Assembly: GCA_021847605.1 (NCBI GenBank)
Contig: JAJZQN010000010.1
Span: 43,649 to 107,648 of the forward strand
Source: Pseudomonadota bacterium
GTDB lineage: Bacteria > Pseudomonadota > Alphaproteobacteria > Sphingomonadales > Sphingomonadaceae
Length of the DNA stretch: 64,000 nt
Direction of reading: 5' to 3'
Position 1 is the stretch's first letter. Every line of letters begins with the position of its first letter. The notes beneath the pieces were generated by a model. It worked only from the letters and a program-made list of their open reading frames with translations. It had not been told where the DNA came from and made no database searches. The position numbers and the translations under genes are program-made. Shown here one piece after another: positions 25,438 through 33,587 of this stretch.

Positions 25438-26241
25438 ATGCCTCATATGCTGATATTGGGCATGGGCTATACTGCCTCGCGGCTGGCCGGGCGGTTGCGG
25501 GGCGACGGCTGGACCGTCACGGGTGTCCGGCGCACGGCAGATGCGGACAGCGTCGCTTTCGATGATGACGCCGCCGTCACCGCCGCGATCGGGCAGGCGA
25601 CCCATATTCTCTCTTCCGTCCCGCCCGAGGGGGACGTCGATCCCGTCCTGCGGCGCTATGGCGCATCCATTGCCGCAGCTCCGGTCGTCTGGACCGGCTA
25701 TCTTTCCTCCACCGGCGTCTATGGCGATGTGGCCGGGGCGTGGGTGGATGAAGCCAGCCCTGTGGGCGCCGGGCGTCGCACCGCGCGCGCGCAGGCTGAT
25801 CTGGACTGGGGTTCGCTGCGGCCCGACATGCGGCGCTTTCGCCTGCCGGGCATCTATGGTCCCGGCCGGTCGCCGCTGGACCGGGTGCGAGCGGGCAAGG
25901 CGCATCGCATCGATTTGCCGGAGCAGATATTCAGCCGCATCCATGTGGACGACATCGTGTCGGGCGTTATCGCCTCCTTTGACGGGCCGCCGGGCATCTA
26001 TAATCTGGCGGACGATCTGCCCTGTCCGCAAAATCGGGTAATAGAGGCCGCCTGCGCGCTGCTGAAGGTCGCGCCGCCGCCGCTGCTGCCGCTGGAGGAA
26101 GCGGGGCTGTCGCCGATGGCGCGGGCTTTCTATGCGGAAAATCGTCGGGTTGCGAATGGCCGGGCGAAGCGCCTGCTGGGATGGGCGCCGCGCTATGCGA
26201 CCTATGCGCAGGGGCTGGCGGCCTGTCTGTCCGCTCTCTGA
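25438..26241 (+). CDS. NAD(P)-binding epimerase/reductase-like protein (YeeZ-like SDR)
   Basis: A 267-residue extended-SDR-like protein with the Rossmann motif ILGMGYTASRLAGRL, a catalytic-like YLSSTGVYGD (Ser-Thr-x3-Tyr variant), FRLPGIYGPGRSPLDRV and HVDDIVSGVIASF. It resembles the YeeZ/YbjS-type proteins, whose substrates are unknown. It follows sufA closely and may share the suf transcript, although nothing ties it to Fe-S assembly. Confidence 0.82.
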   Translation: MPHMLILGMGYTASRLAGRLRGDGWTVTGVRRTADADSVAFDDDAAVTAAIGQATHILSSVPPEGDVDPVLRRYGASIAAAPVVWTGYLSSTGVYGDVAGAWVDEASPVGAGRRTARAQADLDWGSLRPDMRRFRLPGIYGPGRSPLDRVRAGKAHRIDLPEQIFSRIHVDDIVSGVIASFDGPPGIYNLADDLPCPQNRVIEAACALLKVAPPPLLPLEEAGLSPMARAFYAENRRVANGRAKRLLGWAPRYATYAQGLAACLSAL

Positions 26242-26329
26242 TTCAGCCCGCCGCAAAGTCGAATATCGTTTACGCATCCTTAACCATGACAGTCCGAAGG
26301 ACAGCGGGCCGCATCATGGGAGAACAGGC

Positions 26330-26491
26330 ATGGACAGCATCGAAACCGCCTTCGCCGCATTGCGCCGCCGCATGGCGGACGCTACGCCTGATCGGGCCGT
26401 TCGGGCGAATGCGGCTGCGCCTTCAATCAGCAGCCTGATCGCGAAGGTCGATGTAGCCAAGCGCAACTATCAGCCTTCTTTCGGGCGCTGA
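26330..26491 (+). CDS. Small hypothetical protein, 53 residues
   Basis: A short frame beginning MDSIETAFAALRRRMAD, preceded by GGGAG at proper spacing. It is a basic, helix-prone peptide with no membrane segment, ending in VAKRNYQPSFGR. Composition resembles a real small protein rather than a shadow, since no other gene covers this stretch. Function unknown. Confidence 0.5.
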   Translation: MDSIETAFAALRRRMADATPDRAVRANAAAPSISSLIAKVDVAKRNYQPSFGR

Positions 26492-26506
26492 ACTCGGCTC
26501 GCACTC

Positions 26507-26534
26507 GTTTCTCGACTTCGCTCGAAACGAACGG
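26507..26534. repeat. Dispersed repeat family A, solo half copy
   Basis: The 28 bases match, in reverse orientation, the left arm of the family A palindromes at 9462 and 10808 (reverse complement core TTTCGAGCGAAGTCGAGAA). No inverted partner is present, so it cannot form the long hairpin. It lies between the small gene and the cobU end. Confidence 0.75.
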
Positions 26535-26556
26535 ACCAAAGTCAAAGCATCCGCCC

Positions 26557-27069
26557 CTATTTGAAGCGCATCGGCAGGCCGGCGGCGAGGAATTGCACCT
26601 CCGCCACGCTGGCCGCCACCTGCTGGTTGAGGATGCCCGCCGCATCGCGGAACCGGCGCGCCAGCGCATTGTCCGGCACAATGCCCAGCCCCACTTCATT
26701 GGCCACCAATATCACCGACCCGGCTGCCCGCCTGAGTGCGTCGGTCAGTTCGCCTGTTGCCGCCTCCATATCCCGATCCGCCAGTATCAGGTTCGACGTC
26801 CACAGCGTCAGGCAGTCGATCAGCAGCACCGTGTCGGGCGCGGCATGGGCGTGGATGATGGAGGCAAGGTCGATAGGCGCTTCGATCGTCTCCCACCCAT
26901 CTTCCCGATCGGCCTGATGACGCGCGATTCGGTCGCGCATTTCCCCGTCATAGGGTTGGGCCGTCGCGATGAATATTCGGCGCAGGCCGCTCTCTTCCGC
27001 CCGGCTCTGGGCATAGCGACTTTTGCCCGAACGAGCGCCGCCCAGAACGAGCAGGCTGGTCAGCGTCAT
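26557..27069 (-). CDS. cobU: Adenosylcobinamide kinase / adenosylcobinamide-phosphate guanylyltransferase
   Basis: Bifunctional enzyme that phosphorylates adenosylcobinamide and makes the GDP form for nucleotide-loop assembly (also called CobP). The 170-residue protein has the P-loop GGARSGKSRYAQ, RIFIATAQPYDGEMRDRIARHQADR with the guanylylated-His region, LLIDCLTLWTSNLI and VANEVGLGIVP. Last gene of the cobalamin operon, overlapping cobQ by four bases. Confidence 0.95.
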   Translation of the reverse strand: MTLTSLLVLGGARSGKSRYAQSRAEESGLRRIFIATAQPYDGEMRDRIARHQADREDGWETIEAPIDLASIIHAHAAPDTVLLIDCLTLWTSNLILADRDMEAATGELTDALRRAAGSVILVANEVGLGIVPDNALARRFRDAAGILNQQVAASVAEVQFLAAGLPMRFK

Positions 27070-28535
27070 GCGATCTTCTCCCTCTTGGCTGTCGCCAATG
27101 CCACCATCGCGTCGATGTCCAGATGTTCCTCCATCTGCGCGGCGATGGCGTCGAGCGCGGTGTCGATGCTGGCGCCATGGTCCGCGCCATTCCCCTCCGC
27201 TCCGATTCGCGCCAGCAGGGCTGCGCGCATCTCGCCCGCCGCCAGCAGGCCGTGGACATAGCTGCCCATTACTTGTCCCGTGGGATCGATCGCGCCGTCG
27301 GCCTGCCCATCGTCGAACCGGGCGAAGGGGCGCGCCATGCCGGGGCCGCTGCTTTCGCCCATATGCATTTCATAGCCCGAAAAATGTGCGCCCAGCGCCA
27401 TGCCGCCGACCGGGCGTAGCGTCTTGACCGGGGTGAGGCGGGTGTCGATGTCGAGCAGGCCCAGCCCCTCGACCGAAGAGGGCGGTCCCTCCAGCCCGTC
27501 CGGGTCGGCGATGGTGCGGCCGAGCATCTGATAACCGCCACATAACCCTAATATGGCGCCACCGCGCCGGTGATGAGAGCGCAGGTCGATGTCCCATCCT
27601 TCTGCCCGCAGCGCAGCAAGATCGGCAATGGTCGCCTTGGACCCCGGTAGCACGATCATCGCCGCGTCGGCCGGAATGGGCTGGCCCGGCGGCACCATCA
27701 GCAATTCGACGCAGGGTTCCAGCTTCAGCGGATCGAGGTCGTCGAAATTGGAGATGCGCGGCAATATGGGGCACGCGATCAGCAGGCGGTCGCTGTTGCG
27801 GACCCGGCCCTTTTCCAGCACGACCGCATCTTCGCTGGGCAGGCGGGCGGTTTCGGGCAGCCATGGCAGCACGCCATAGCCGCGCCAGCCCGACAGCGCC
27901 TCGATCTGGCGGTATCCATCCTCGAACAGGGCGGGGTCGCCGCGAAACTTGTTGATGATGAAGCCGGCGATCATGGCGGCGTCATCCGGGTCGATAACCG
28001 TGCGGGTGCCGACCACCGCCGCGATCACGCCGCCCCGGTCGATATCGCCGATCAGGATGACGGGAACATCGGCGCGCCGGGCAAAGCCCATATTGGCGAT
28101 GTCGCCGGCGCGCAGATTGATTTCGGCCGGTGATCCGGCGCCCTCCACCAACATAATGTCGCATTGCGCGCGCAGCCGGTGATAGCTTGCCATCACTTCT
28201 TCAATCAGGGTGCCGCGCGCCGCGCGGAAATTCTGCGATCCCAATGTACCGCGCACCCGGCCATGGACGATGAGCTGCGATGTACGGTCGGCCTGTGGCT
28301 TCAACAGCACGGGGTTCATGTCGCTATGCGCCTCGACCCGGCAGGCCATGGCCTGCAACGCCTGCGCGCGGCCGATTTCGCCGCCATCGATGGTGACGGC
28401 GGCATTGTTCGACATATTTTGCGGCTTGAAAGGCAGGACGCGATAGCCCCGATTGGCAAGCGCGCGGCACAGCCCGGCCACGAGCACCGATTTGCCGACG
28501 TCGGACCCTGTCCCCTGTAGCATCAGAGCGCCCAT
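27066..28535 (-). CDS. cobQ: Adenosylcobyric acid synthase
   Basis: Glutamine-dependent amidation of four carboxyls of adenosylcobyrinic diamide. The 489-residue protein has an N-terminal dethiobiotin-synthetase-like domain with GTGSDVGKSVLVAGLCRAL, and a C-terminal type I amidotransferase domain with the Cys nucleophile in ILGLCGGYQMLG and a catalytic His near GSYVHGLL. The start is decided by the ribosome site: AGGAGG at 28542-28547 lies 6 bases before ATG 28535 but directly abuts ATG 28541. It overlaps cobD by 13 bases. Confidence 0.95.
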   Translation of the reverse strand: MGALMLQGTGSDVGKSVLVAGLCRALANRGYRVLPFKPQNMSNNAAVTIDGGEIGRAQALQAMACRVEAHSDMNPVLLKPQADRTSQLIVHGRVRGTLGSQNFRAARGTLIEEVMASYHRLRAQCDIMLVEGAGSPAEINLRAGDIANMGFARRADVPVILIGDIDRGGVIAAVVGTRTVIDPDDAAMIAGFIINKFRGDPALFEDGYRQIEALSGWRGYGVLPWLPETARLPSEDAVVLEKGRVRNSDRLLIACPILPRISNFDDLDPLKLEPCVELLMVPPGQPIPADAAMIVLPGSKATIADLAALRAEGWDIDLRSHHRRGGAILGLCGGYQMLGRTIADPDGLEGPPSSVEGLGLLDIDTRLTPVKTLRPVGGMALGAHFSGYEMHMGESSGPGMARPFARFDDGQADGAIDPTGQVMGSYVHGLLAAGEMRAALLARIGAEGNGADHGASIDTALDAIAAQMEEHLDIDAMVALATAKREKIA

Positions 28536-29449
28536 GCCCATCCTCCTGCTATCACCCACAGTAACAGGCAGGCACGGACGTAGATGGCCAGCGCCCGCCT
28601 TATGTCTGCGGCGGTCGCGACCATGCGGCCGTCGCCGATCCATGGCTTGTCCTGCATCACGCCATCATAGGAGATCGGCCCGGCGAGGCGCAGTTTCAGG
28701 CACCCCGCCATCGCGCTTTCGGTCCAGCCGGCATTGGGGGAGGCATGTTTGCGCGCGTCGCGTCGCAGGATGCGCCATCCGCCGCCGCCTGCAACGCAGA
28801 TCAGCACGCCGCCGATGCGGGCGGGGATCAGGTTCATCAGGTCGTCGGTTCGCGCTGCCGCCCAGCCGAAGGCGCGCCAGGGTTCCTCCCGATGGCCGAT
28901 CAGGCTGTCGGCTGTATTCACCGCCTTGTAGATCCAGACTCCGGGCAATCCACCGATCAGCAACCAGAAGAGCGGGGCCGCGATGCCGTCGCAGAAACTT
29001 TCCGCAAGGCTTTCTATCGCGGCACGGGCGATACCGGATTCGTCGAGCGCCTGCGTATCCCGGCCGACGATCATCGACACCGCATGGCGGGCGGTGGGCA
29101 GGTCGCCCGCTTCCAGCGCTCGGGCGACGGGGCGGACATGATCGAACAGGCTGCGCTGGGCCAGCGCGGGAAAGGCGAGCAGGGCGACGATCAGCCAGCC
29201 GAGCGGATGCGCGGCGCGCTGCGCCAGCCATGCGATGCCCCCGACAGCGCCGATCAGCAGAATCATGAGCAGGATACCGAGCAGGCGGCGCTGATCCTCG
29301 CTGCGGCGCGGGTTGTTCCAGTGGCGCTCACCGGCGTTGATGAGCCGGGCGAAGAGGCCGACCGGATGGCCGACCATCGCATAGAGGCGCGCGGGCCAAC
29401 CGATGGCGGCATCGAGTATCAGGGCGGAGAGGGCAATGGGATCAGCCAT
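28523..29449 (-). CDS. cobD: Adenosylcobinamide-phosphate synthase (CobD/CbiB)
   Basis: Inner-membrane enzyme attaching the aminopropanol(-phosphate) arm to adenosylcobyric acid. A 308-residue protein with several membrane helices (LLGILLMILLIGAVGGIAWL, LGWLIVALLAFPAL, the last in LLLWVIAGGWAWAL) and the family motifs IVGRDTQALDE, ESLAESFCDGIAAPLFW and KAVNTADSLIGH. The ATG at 29449 overlaps the end of the decarboxylase gene by 8 bases. Confidence 0.94.
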   Translation of the reverse strand: MADPIALSALILDAAIGWPARLYAMVGHPVGLFARLINAGERHWNNPRRSEDQRRLLGILLMILLIGAVGGIAWLAQRAAHPLGWLIVALLAFPALAQRSLFDHVRPVARALEAGDLPTARHAVSMIVGRDTQALDESGIARAAIESLAESFCDGIAAPLFWLLIGGLPGVWIYKAVNTADSLIGHREEPWRAFGWAAARTDDLMNLIPARIGGVLICVAGGGGWRILRRDARKHASPNAGWTESAMAGCLKLRLAGPISYDGVMQDKPWIGDGRMVATAADIRRALAIYVRACLLLWVIAGGWAWAL

Positions 29450-30413
29450 TGCGCAGCGCGGCCTCCAGTCGGTTGGCGGCGGCTTCGTCGGCGGGCAGGC
29501 CAATGCGCAGCCAATGCGGGTTTTCGGCAAAGGGCCGGGTCAGGATGGCGCGACGGGCAAGCCGGTCGAACAGGGCAGGGCCATCCTGCACCTCCAGCAG
29601 GCGGAACAGGGGACAGGCGCCGGTTGCACGATAGCCGATGCGTGCCAGTCGCGTGTCGAGCGCTGCCGCCTCTGCATCCAGCCGCGCGCGCATCGCCTCC
29701 ACCCATGGCCGGTCGCGATAGGCGGCGGTACCGATGGCGATGGCCGCGGCCGAGAGCGGCCATGCGCCCAGCCGACACCGCACCCGTGCCAGAAACGAAG
29801 GTGGACCGATCAGAAAGCCAAGCCGCACGCCCGCCAGCCCGAAAAATTTGCCGAAGGATCGGAAGATTAGAAGGCGGCGGCCTTCGCTTACTTCGCCCGC
29901 CATGCTGTGGCCGGGATGGGTGTCGGCAAAGGCTTCGTCGATCAGCAGCCAGCCATCAGCGCCGCGCTGGTCGATCAACGGGAGCAACTGGGCCGGGGCG
30001 TATAGCCGCCCGTCGGGATTATTGGGATTGGCGAGGATCAGTGTTGCGCCCGCCGCCTGTGCCGGATCGTCGACCGGCATGGATCCGGGCAGCATGTCGC
30101 CATGGGTGCGATAGGATGGCCGGATATGGTGGGCCGGGCCGGGGATCAGGTCGCCCATCAGGCGCAGGCCGATTTCCGTTCCCGGCAGCGCGCAGACATG
30201 ATCCGGGTCTGCGCCGAAATGCGCGGCCGCCGCCTGCTCCAGCGCTTTGAGGTCGCTTTCGTCGGGCAGGCGGGTCCAGTCGATGGGCAGGTCCGGCACC
30301 GGCCAGCCATGGGGATTGATGCCGGTCGACAGGTCCAGCCATCGCGCGGCCCCATCGCCATACTGCGCCCGCGCCGCCGCAAGCCCGCCGCCATGCCATG
30401 TCCAGCGATCCAT
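29442..30413 (-). CDS. cobC: Threonine-phosphate decarboxylase (HisC-like)
   Basis: PLP enzyme, called CobC in Pseudomonas-style naming and CobD in Salmonella, that makes aminopropanol phosphate for the cobalamin arm. The 323-residue protein has WHGGGLAAARAQYG and LDLSTGINPHGWP at the start, ILANPNNPDGRLY, IDEAFAD, and the PLP lysine in FRSFGKFFGLAGVRLGF. The start is ATG 30413, overlapping the cobS stop by one base; the longer in-frame extension lies inside cobS and is not plausible. Confidence 0.93.
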   Translation of the reverse strand: MDRWTWHGGGLAAARAQYGDGAARWLDLSTGINPHGWPVPDLPIDWTRLPDESDLKALEQAAAAHFGADPDHVCALPGTEIGLRLMGDLIPGPAHHIRPSYRTHGDMLPGSMPVDDPAQAAGATLILANPNNPDGRLYAPAQLLPLIDQRGADGWLLIDEAFADTHPGHSMAGEVSEGRRLLIFRSFGKFFGLAGVRLGFLIGPPSFLARVRCRLGAWPLSAAAIAIGTAAYRDRPWVEAMRARLDAEAAALDTRLARIGYRATGACPLFRLLEVQDGPALFDRLARRAILTRPFAENPHWLRIGLPADEAAANRLEAALRNG

Positions 30414-31129
30414 CACAGGGTGCGATCCGCCAGCAGCAGGGCGAACAGCAGCCCGCTTTCCACCAGTTCGATGCCCGCGCCATGCCCATCGCCGGATATG
30501 CCGCCGATCTTGCGGCGCAGCCACAATGCCCATAGGAGCAGGAGCAGGGGCATGGCGATCAACCCCGGTGCAACCAGCAGCACGAGCAGCCATGCCATGG
30601 CCCATAGTCCAAGGTCGACGGGACGCACCGCGTTACGAAACCGCGCGCCCAGCCCGTCATGCAGCGCAGGCAGGCGTACCCAGAGCAGCGGACCGATCCG
30701 CGCGGCGAAGGGGACAAGGATCAGTCCAGCCAGCAGGTTTCTTTCCATCATCGTATGGAGCAGGATCAGCTTGGCGATCAGTTGCAGGGCGATGGCGACA
30801 GCGCCGAAACTGCCGATATGGGGATCGGCCAGAACGGCGCTGATCTTTTCGCGCCCCTTATGCGCGGCTCCGGCCGCATCGGCGATGTCGCCCAACCCGT
30901 CGAGATGCAGCGCCCCGGTGACGGCGACCCATGCCAGCAACCCGGCCAGCGCGCCGATCCAGGGATCGATCCACGCCCCGGACCATGTCGCCCCGGCCAC
31001 CAGCAGCCCGACGATCAGGCCGACGGCCGGGAACCAGCGGATCGACGTGGCGAACTGCGCCGACGACACGGCAATGCGCGGCGTCGGCAGGCGCGTCAGA
31101 AACTGGATGGCGACGACCAGCCCCCTCAT
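30413..31129 (-). CDS. cobS: Adenosylcobinamide-GDP ribazoletransferase (cobalamin synthase)
   Basis: Membrane enzyme joining adenosylcobinamide-GDP with alpha-ribazole(-phosphate) to form cobalamin. A 238-residue, highly hydrophobic protein with FLTRLPTPR at the N-terminus, GALHLDGLGDIADAAGA (acidic metal-binding motif) and KIGGISGDGHGAGIELVE near the C-terminus. Start at ATG 31129 (MRGLVVAIQFLTRLPTP). It overlaps both neighbours. Confidence 0.94.
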   Translation of the reverse strand: MRGLVVAIQFLTRLPTPRIAVSSAQFATSIRWFPAVGLIVGLLVAGATWSGAWIDPWIGALAGLLAWVAVTGALHLDGLGDIADAAGAAHKGREKISAVLADPHIGSFGAVAIALQLIAKLILLHTMMERNLLAGLILVPFAARIGPLLWVRLPALHDGLGARFRNAVRPVDLGLWAMAWLLVLLVAPGLIAMPLLLLLWALWLRRKIGGISGDGHGAGIELVESGLLFALLLADRTL

Positions 31130-31695
31130 GGTTGCAGCCCGACAATCTGCGCCATCGGTGGCTGGCCCGGCCATACACGCAGGGTCAACAGCGCGGCATA
31201 AGGCAGGTCGATGGCCCAGAGTTGCGGCTGGGCAAAGCCGCACAGATGCGCCAGCGCCGCGCGCATGGCGCCGCCATGGGTGACGACCAGCCGGTCGCCG
31301 CCGTCCATCTCAGCCAATGCTTCCGCGACCCGCGCGACCAGTGCCGACCATCGCTCGCCATTGGGGGGAGGCGAGGCATCGGGGTCTGCATGAAATCGGT
31401 TGAGCGCATCGGCATCGACTATGTCGGGCGACAATCCGTCCCAGTCGCCGAAATCCAGCTCGCGCCAGCGTGGGTCGATCTGCACATCCTGCCCGTGATG
31501 CACGCTGATCGCCTCGGCCGCCATATGCGTGCGGGCGAGGCCGGAACAGAGGATCGTTTCCACCTGCAACGCCGCCGCCTTGTCGCGGCAGGCGGCTATG
31601 CCTGCCGCCGATGGCGCGCCGTCCGTCCGGCCCATCAACAGGCCGGGCGTCTCGGGCGCGCCATGGCGCAACAGGTGGAGGAGGAAGGGGGTCAT
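31126..31695 (-). CDS. Histidine phosphatase family protein, probable alpha-ribazole phosphatase
   Basis: A 189-residue phosphoglycerate-mutase-like phosphatase with the catalytic LLRHGAPE, SGLARTHMAAEA, WRELDFGDWDG and the second His in VVTHGGAMRA. In the cobalamin operon it most likely dephosphorylates alpha-ribazole phosphate or the final cobalamin phosphate (the Salmonella CobC role). No symbol is given because that name collides with the decarboxylase here. It overlaps cobT and cobS by four bases each. Confidence 0.9.
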   Translation of the reverse strand: MTPFLLHLLRHGAPETPGLLMGRTDGAPSAAGIAACRDKAAALQVETILCSGLARTHMAAEAISVHHGQDVQIDPRWRELDFGDWDGLSPDIVDADALNRFHADPDASPPPNGERWSALVARVAEALAEMDGGDRLVVTHGGAMRAALAHLCGFAQPQLWAIDLPYAALLTLRVWPGQPPMAQIVGLQP

Positions 31696-32705
31696 GCCCC
31701 CGCCGATACGCCCGCTTCGGCAAAGGTTGCCATATGGGCATGGGCAGCCAGCGCCGACCGGACGATCTGCACCGCGACCGCAGCGCCGCTGCCCTCGCCC
31801 AGCCGCATGCCGAGGCGCAGCAGCGGGTCGAGGCAGAAATGACCGAGCAGCTTTTCATGGCCCGGTTCGGCAGAACAATGACCGGCGATACAATGGTCGA
31901 GGATGCCCGGCACCGATCCGGCAAGCGGAGCCAGCGCAGAGCAGCAGATGAAACCGTCCAGCATGACCGGAATGCCCAGATGCCGGGCGCGCAGGACCGC
32001 GCCGGCGATGGCAGCAATCTCTCGCCCGCCCAGACGGCGCAGCGTTTCGAAGGGGTTACGCGGCGCATCCGCATGAAAAGCGAGCGCGCGGTCGATCACC
32101 GCGATCTTGCGTCCGATCCCGTCATGATCGACGCCGGTGCCCGGTCCCACCCAGTCGGCGGCGCTGCCGCCGAAGCTGTGCGCGGCTAGGGCGGCGGCGG
32201 CGGTCGAATTGCCGATGCCCATTTCGCCCAGCAGGATAAGGTCCATGCCCGGCTGCACCGCGTCGGCGCCGATGGATAGCGCCGCCAGACATTCCGCCTC
32301 GCTCATCGCCGGGGCGATGGTGAAATCCAGCGTCGGCCGGTCCAGATCGATGGGGATGACGCGGAAATCCAGTCCTGCCGCCGTCGCCAGCGCGTTGATC
32401 GCTGCGCCGCCATGGTCGAAATTGGCAACCATCTGGGCGGTGACGGCAGCGGGAAAGGCGCTGACGCCATGGACGGTCATGCCGTGATTGCCCGCGAAGA
32501 CGATGGCGCTACCCCGCTCGATCACGGGCTTTTCACGTCCCTGCCATCCAGCGAAGAAGATCGCCAGTTCCTCCAGCCGGGCGAGCGATCCGGCGGGCTT
32601 GGTCAATTGCGCCTGACGCGCGCGGGCGGCGGTGATCGCATGTTCATCGGGACCGGGCAGCGCGGTCAGCGCGGCGTCAAAAGCGGCTAGGTTGGGAAAG
32701 CTCAT
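31692..32705 (-). CDS. cobT: Nicotinate-nucleotide-dimethylbenzimidazole phosphoribosyltransferase
   Basis: Makes alpha-ribazole phosphate, the lower ligand of cobalamin. The 337-residue protein starts at ATG 32705 (MSFPNLAAFDAALTAL). It shows TKPAGSLARLEELA, FAGNHGMTVHGVSAFP, GEMGIGNSTAAAAL, GPGTGVDHDGI, and C-terminal LGMRLGEGSGAA with the catalytic Glu. It overlaps both neighbours by four bases. Confidence 0.95.
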   Translation of the reverse strand: MSFPNLAAFDAALTALPGPDEHAITAARARQAQLTKPAGSLARLEELAIFFAGWQGREKPVIERGSAIVFAGNHGMTVHGVSAFPAAVTAQMVANFDHGGAAINALATAAGLDFRVIPIDLDRPTLDFTIAPAMSEAECLAALSIGADAVQPGMDLILLGEMGIGNSTAAAALAAHSFGGSAADWVGPGTGVDHDGIGRKIAVIDRALAFHADAPRNPFETLRRLGGREIAAIAGAVLRARHLGIPVMLDGFICCSALAPLAGSVPGILDHCIAGHCSAEPGHEKLLGHFCLDPLLRLGMRLGEGSGAAVAVQIVRSALAAHAHMATFAEAGVSAGA

Positions 32706-33166
32706 GACGCGACATATCCTTCGGGCGGGGAACGGGTGATGAAATGGCCCTTCACCCCTTCGGGCCACTGGGCATAGGGAACGCGCCCGTCGGGGCTGTT
32801 CGCATAATGGAGGGCATAGTCCAATATGGCGCGCGCGGCATCCATGTCGGGCGCGAAGCGGCCCAGCACATAGCTGATCTTGCCGGATGCGCGCAGATGG
32901 ATGGTGCAATGGTCGCCGCACGCGAACAGGCACGGCATATCCTGTATGGCGATGGCCGCATAACGGGCATCGGCGGCCTGCGCCGCACGCAGCGCCGCGC
33001 CGAGCAGCGCGCCGCCACGCCGCCCCTGTTCATCGTCGCGCCGATCCTTGTCGAGGCGGCATGTGTTGCACGCGACGATGGCCGGGCCGGGATCGACCGG
33101 GGTCAGCATCGCGGCGAAAGCGGTTGTACTGGTTCTGGCATTATGACCCTCTTCCCATGACGACAT
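32702..33166 (-). CDS. DUF1636 protein, probable metal-binding ferredoxin-like
   Basis: A 154-residue protein with four cysteines in a thioredoxin-like-ferredoxin layout: ACNTCRLDK near the N-terminus and CLFACGDHC in the middle. DUF1636 genes commonly sit in alphaproteobacterial cobalamin gene sets; the biochemical role is not established, and a 2Fe-2S or other metal site is likely. First gene after the cobalamin riboswitch, so it probably heads the operon. The start at ATG 33166 is reasonable but the ribosome site is weak. Confidence 0.85.
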   Translation of the reverse strand: MSSWEEGHNARTSTTAFAAMLTPVDPGPAIVACNTCRLDKDRRDDEQGRRGGALLGAALRAAQAADARYAAIAIQDMPCLFACGDHCTIHLRASGKISYVLGRFAPDMDAARAILDYALHYANSPDGRVPYAQWPEGVKGHFITRSPPEGYVAS

Positions 33167-33284
33167 GGCCGTCCCGCGCAGGACCGATGATGCCATCGTC
33201 CCCGCACGGATGCGGCCGCATATCCCTGTCGCCACGCGGGTTCACCCCCGTCCGCCCGGCACACCCTGTCCGCGCGAAAGACGA

Positions 33285-33475
33285 CGGCGACGGGCAGGTC
33301 TCCTGGCTTGCGGGTCCATGCCGGTTCGTGCCGCCTTCTCGGGATCGGATGATCCCAATGGCATCTGGCGCGTTGGCTCTCCGCTCACAGTTGCAGGGGC
33401 AGCCGGGGTCTTGAACCCCGTTCCCATTTTCATCCCCGGTCAGGGGGAACCTGTCGCTTGCGCATCGGATAGGGG
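33285..33475 (-). promoter_or_regulatory. Cobalamin riboswitch
   Basis: Read on the minus strand, this shows the B12 box GCCAGGAGACCTGCC (plus coordinates 33293-33307). Upstream is the conserved core GGCTGCCCCTGCAACTGTGAGC (about 33384-33405), preceded by GGGAACGGGGTTCAAGACCCC. These are the standard elements of an adenosylcobalamin riboswitch in the right order. The B12 box ends about 130 bases before the DUF1636 start, so the switch should shut down the whole cob operon when cobalamin is plentiful. Confidence 0.92.
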
Positions 33476-33587
33476 AGGGCGGAGGCAGCGTCAACAAAGC
33501 GGCCATGCAGCAGGGACGGACATGATCGGCAGGGCAGCGAACACCGCGTGTCTTGTGTCCGCCGCCTGCCGCGTTATGGGATGGGCC

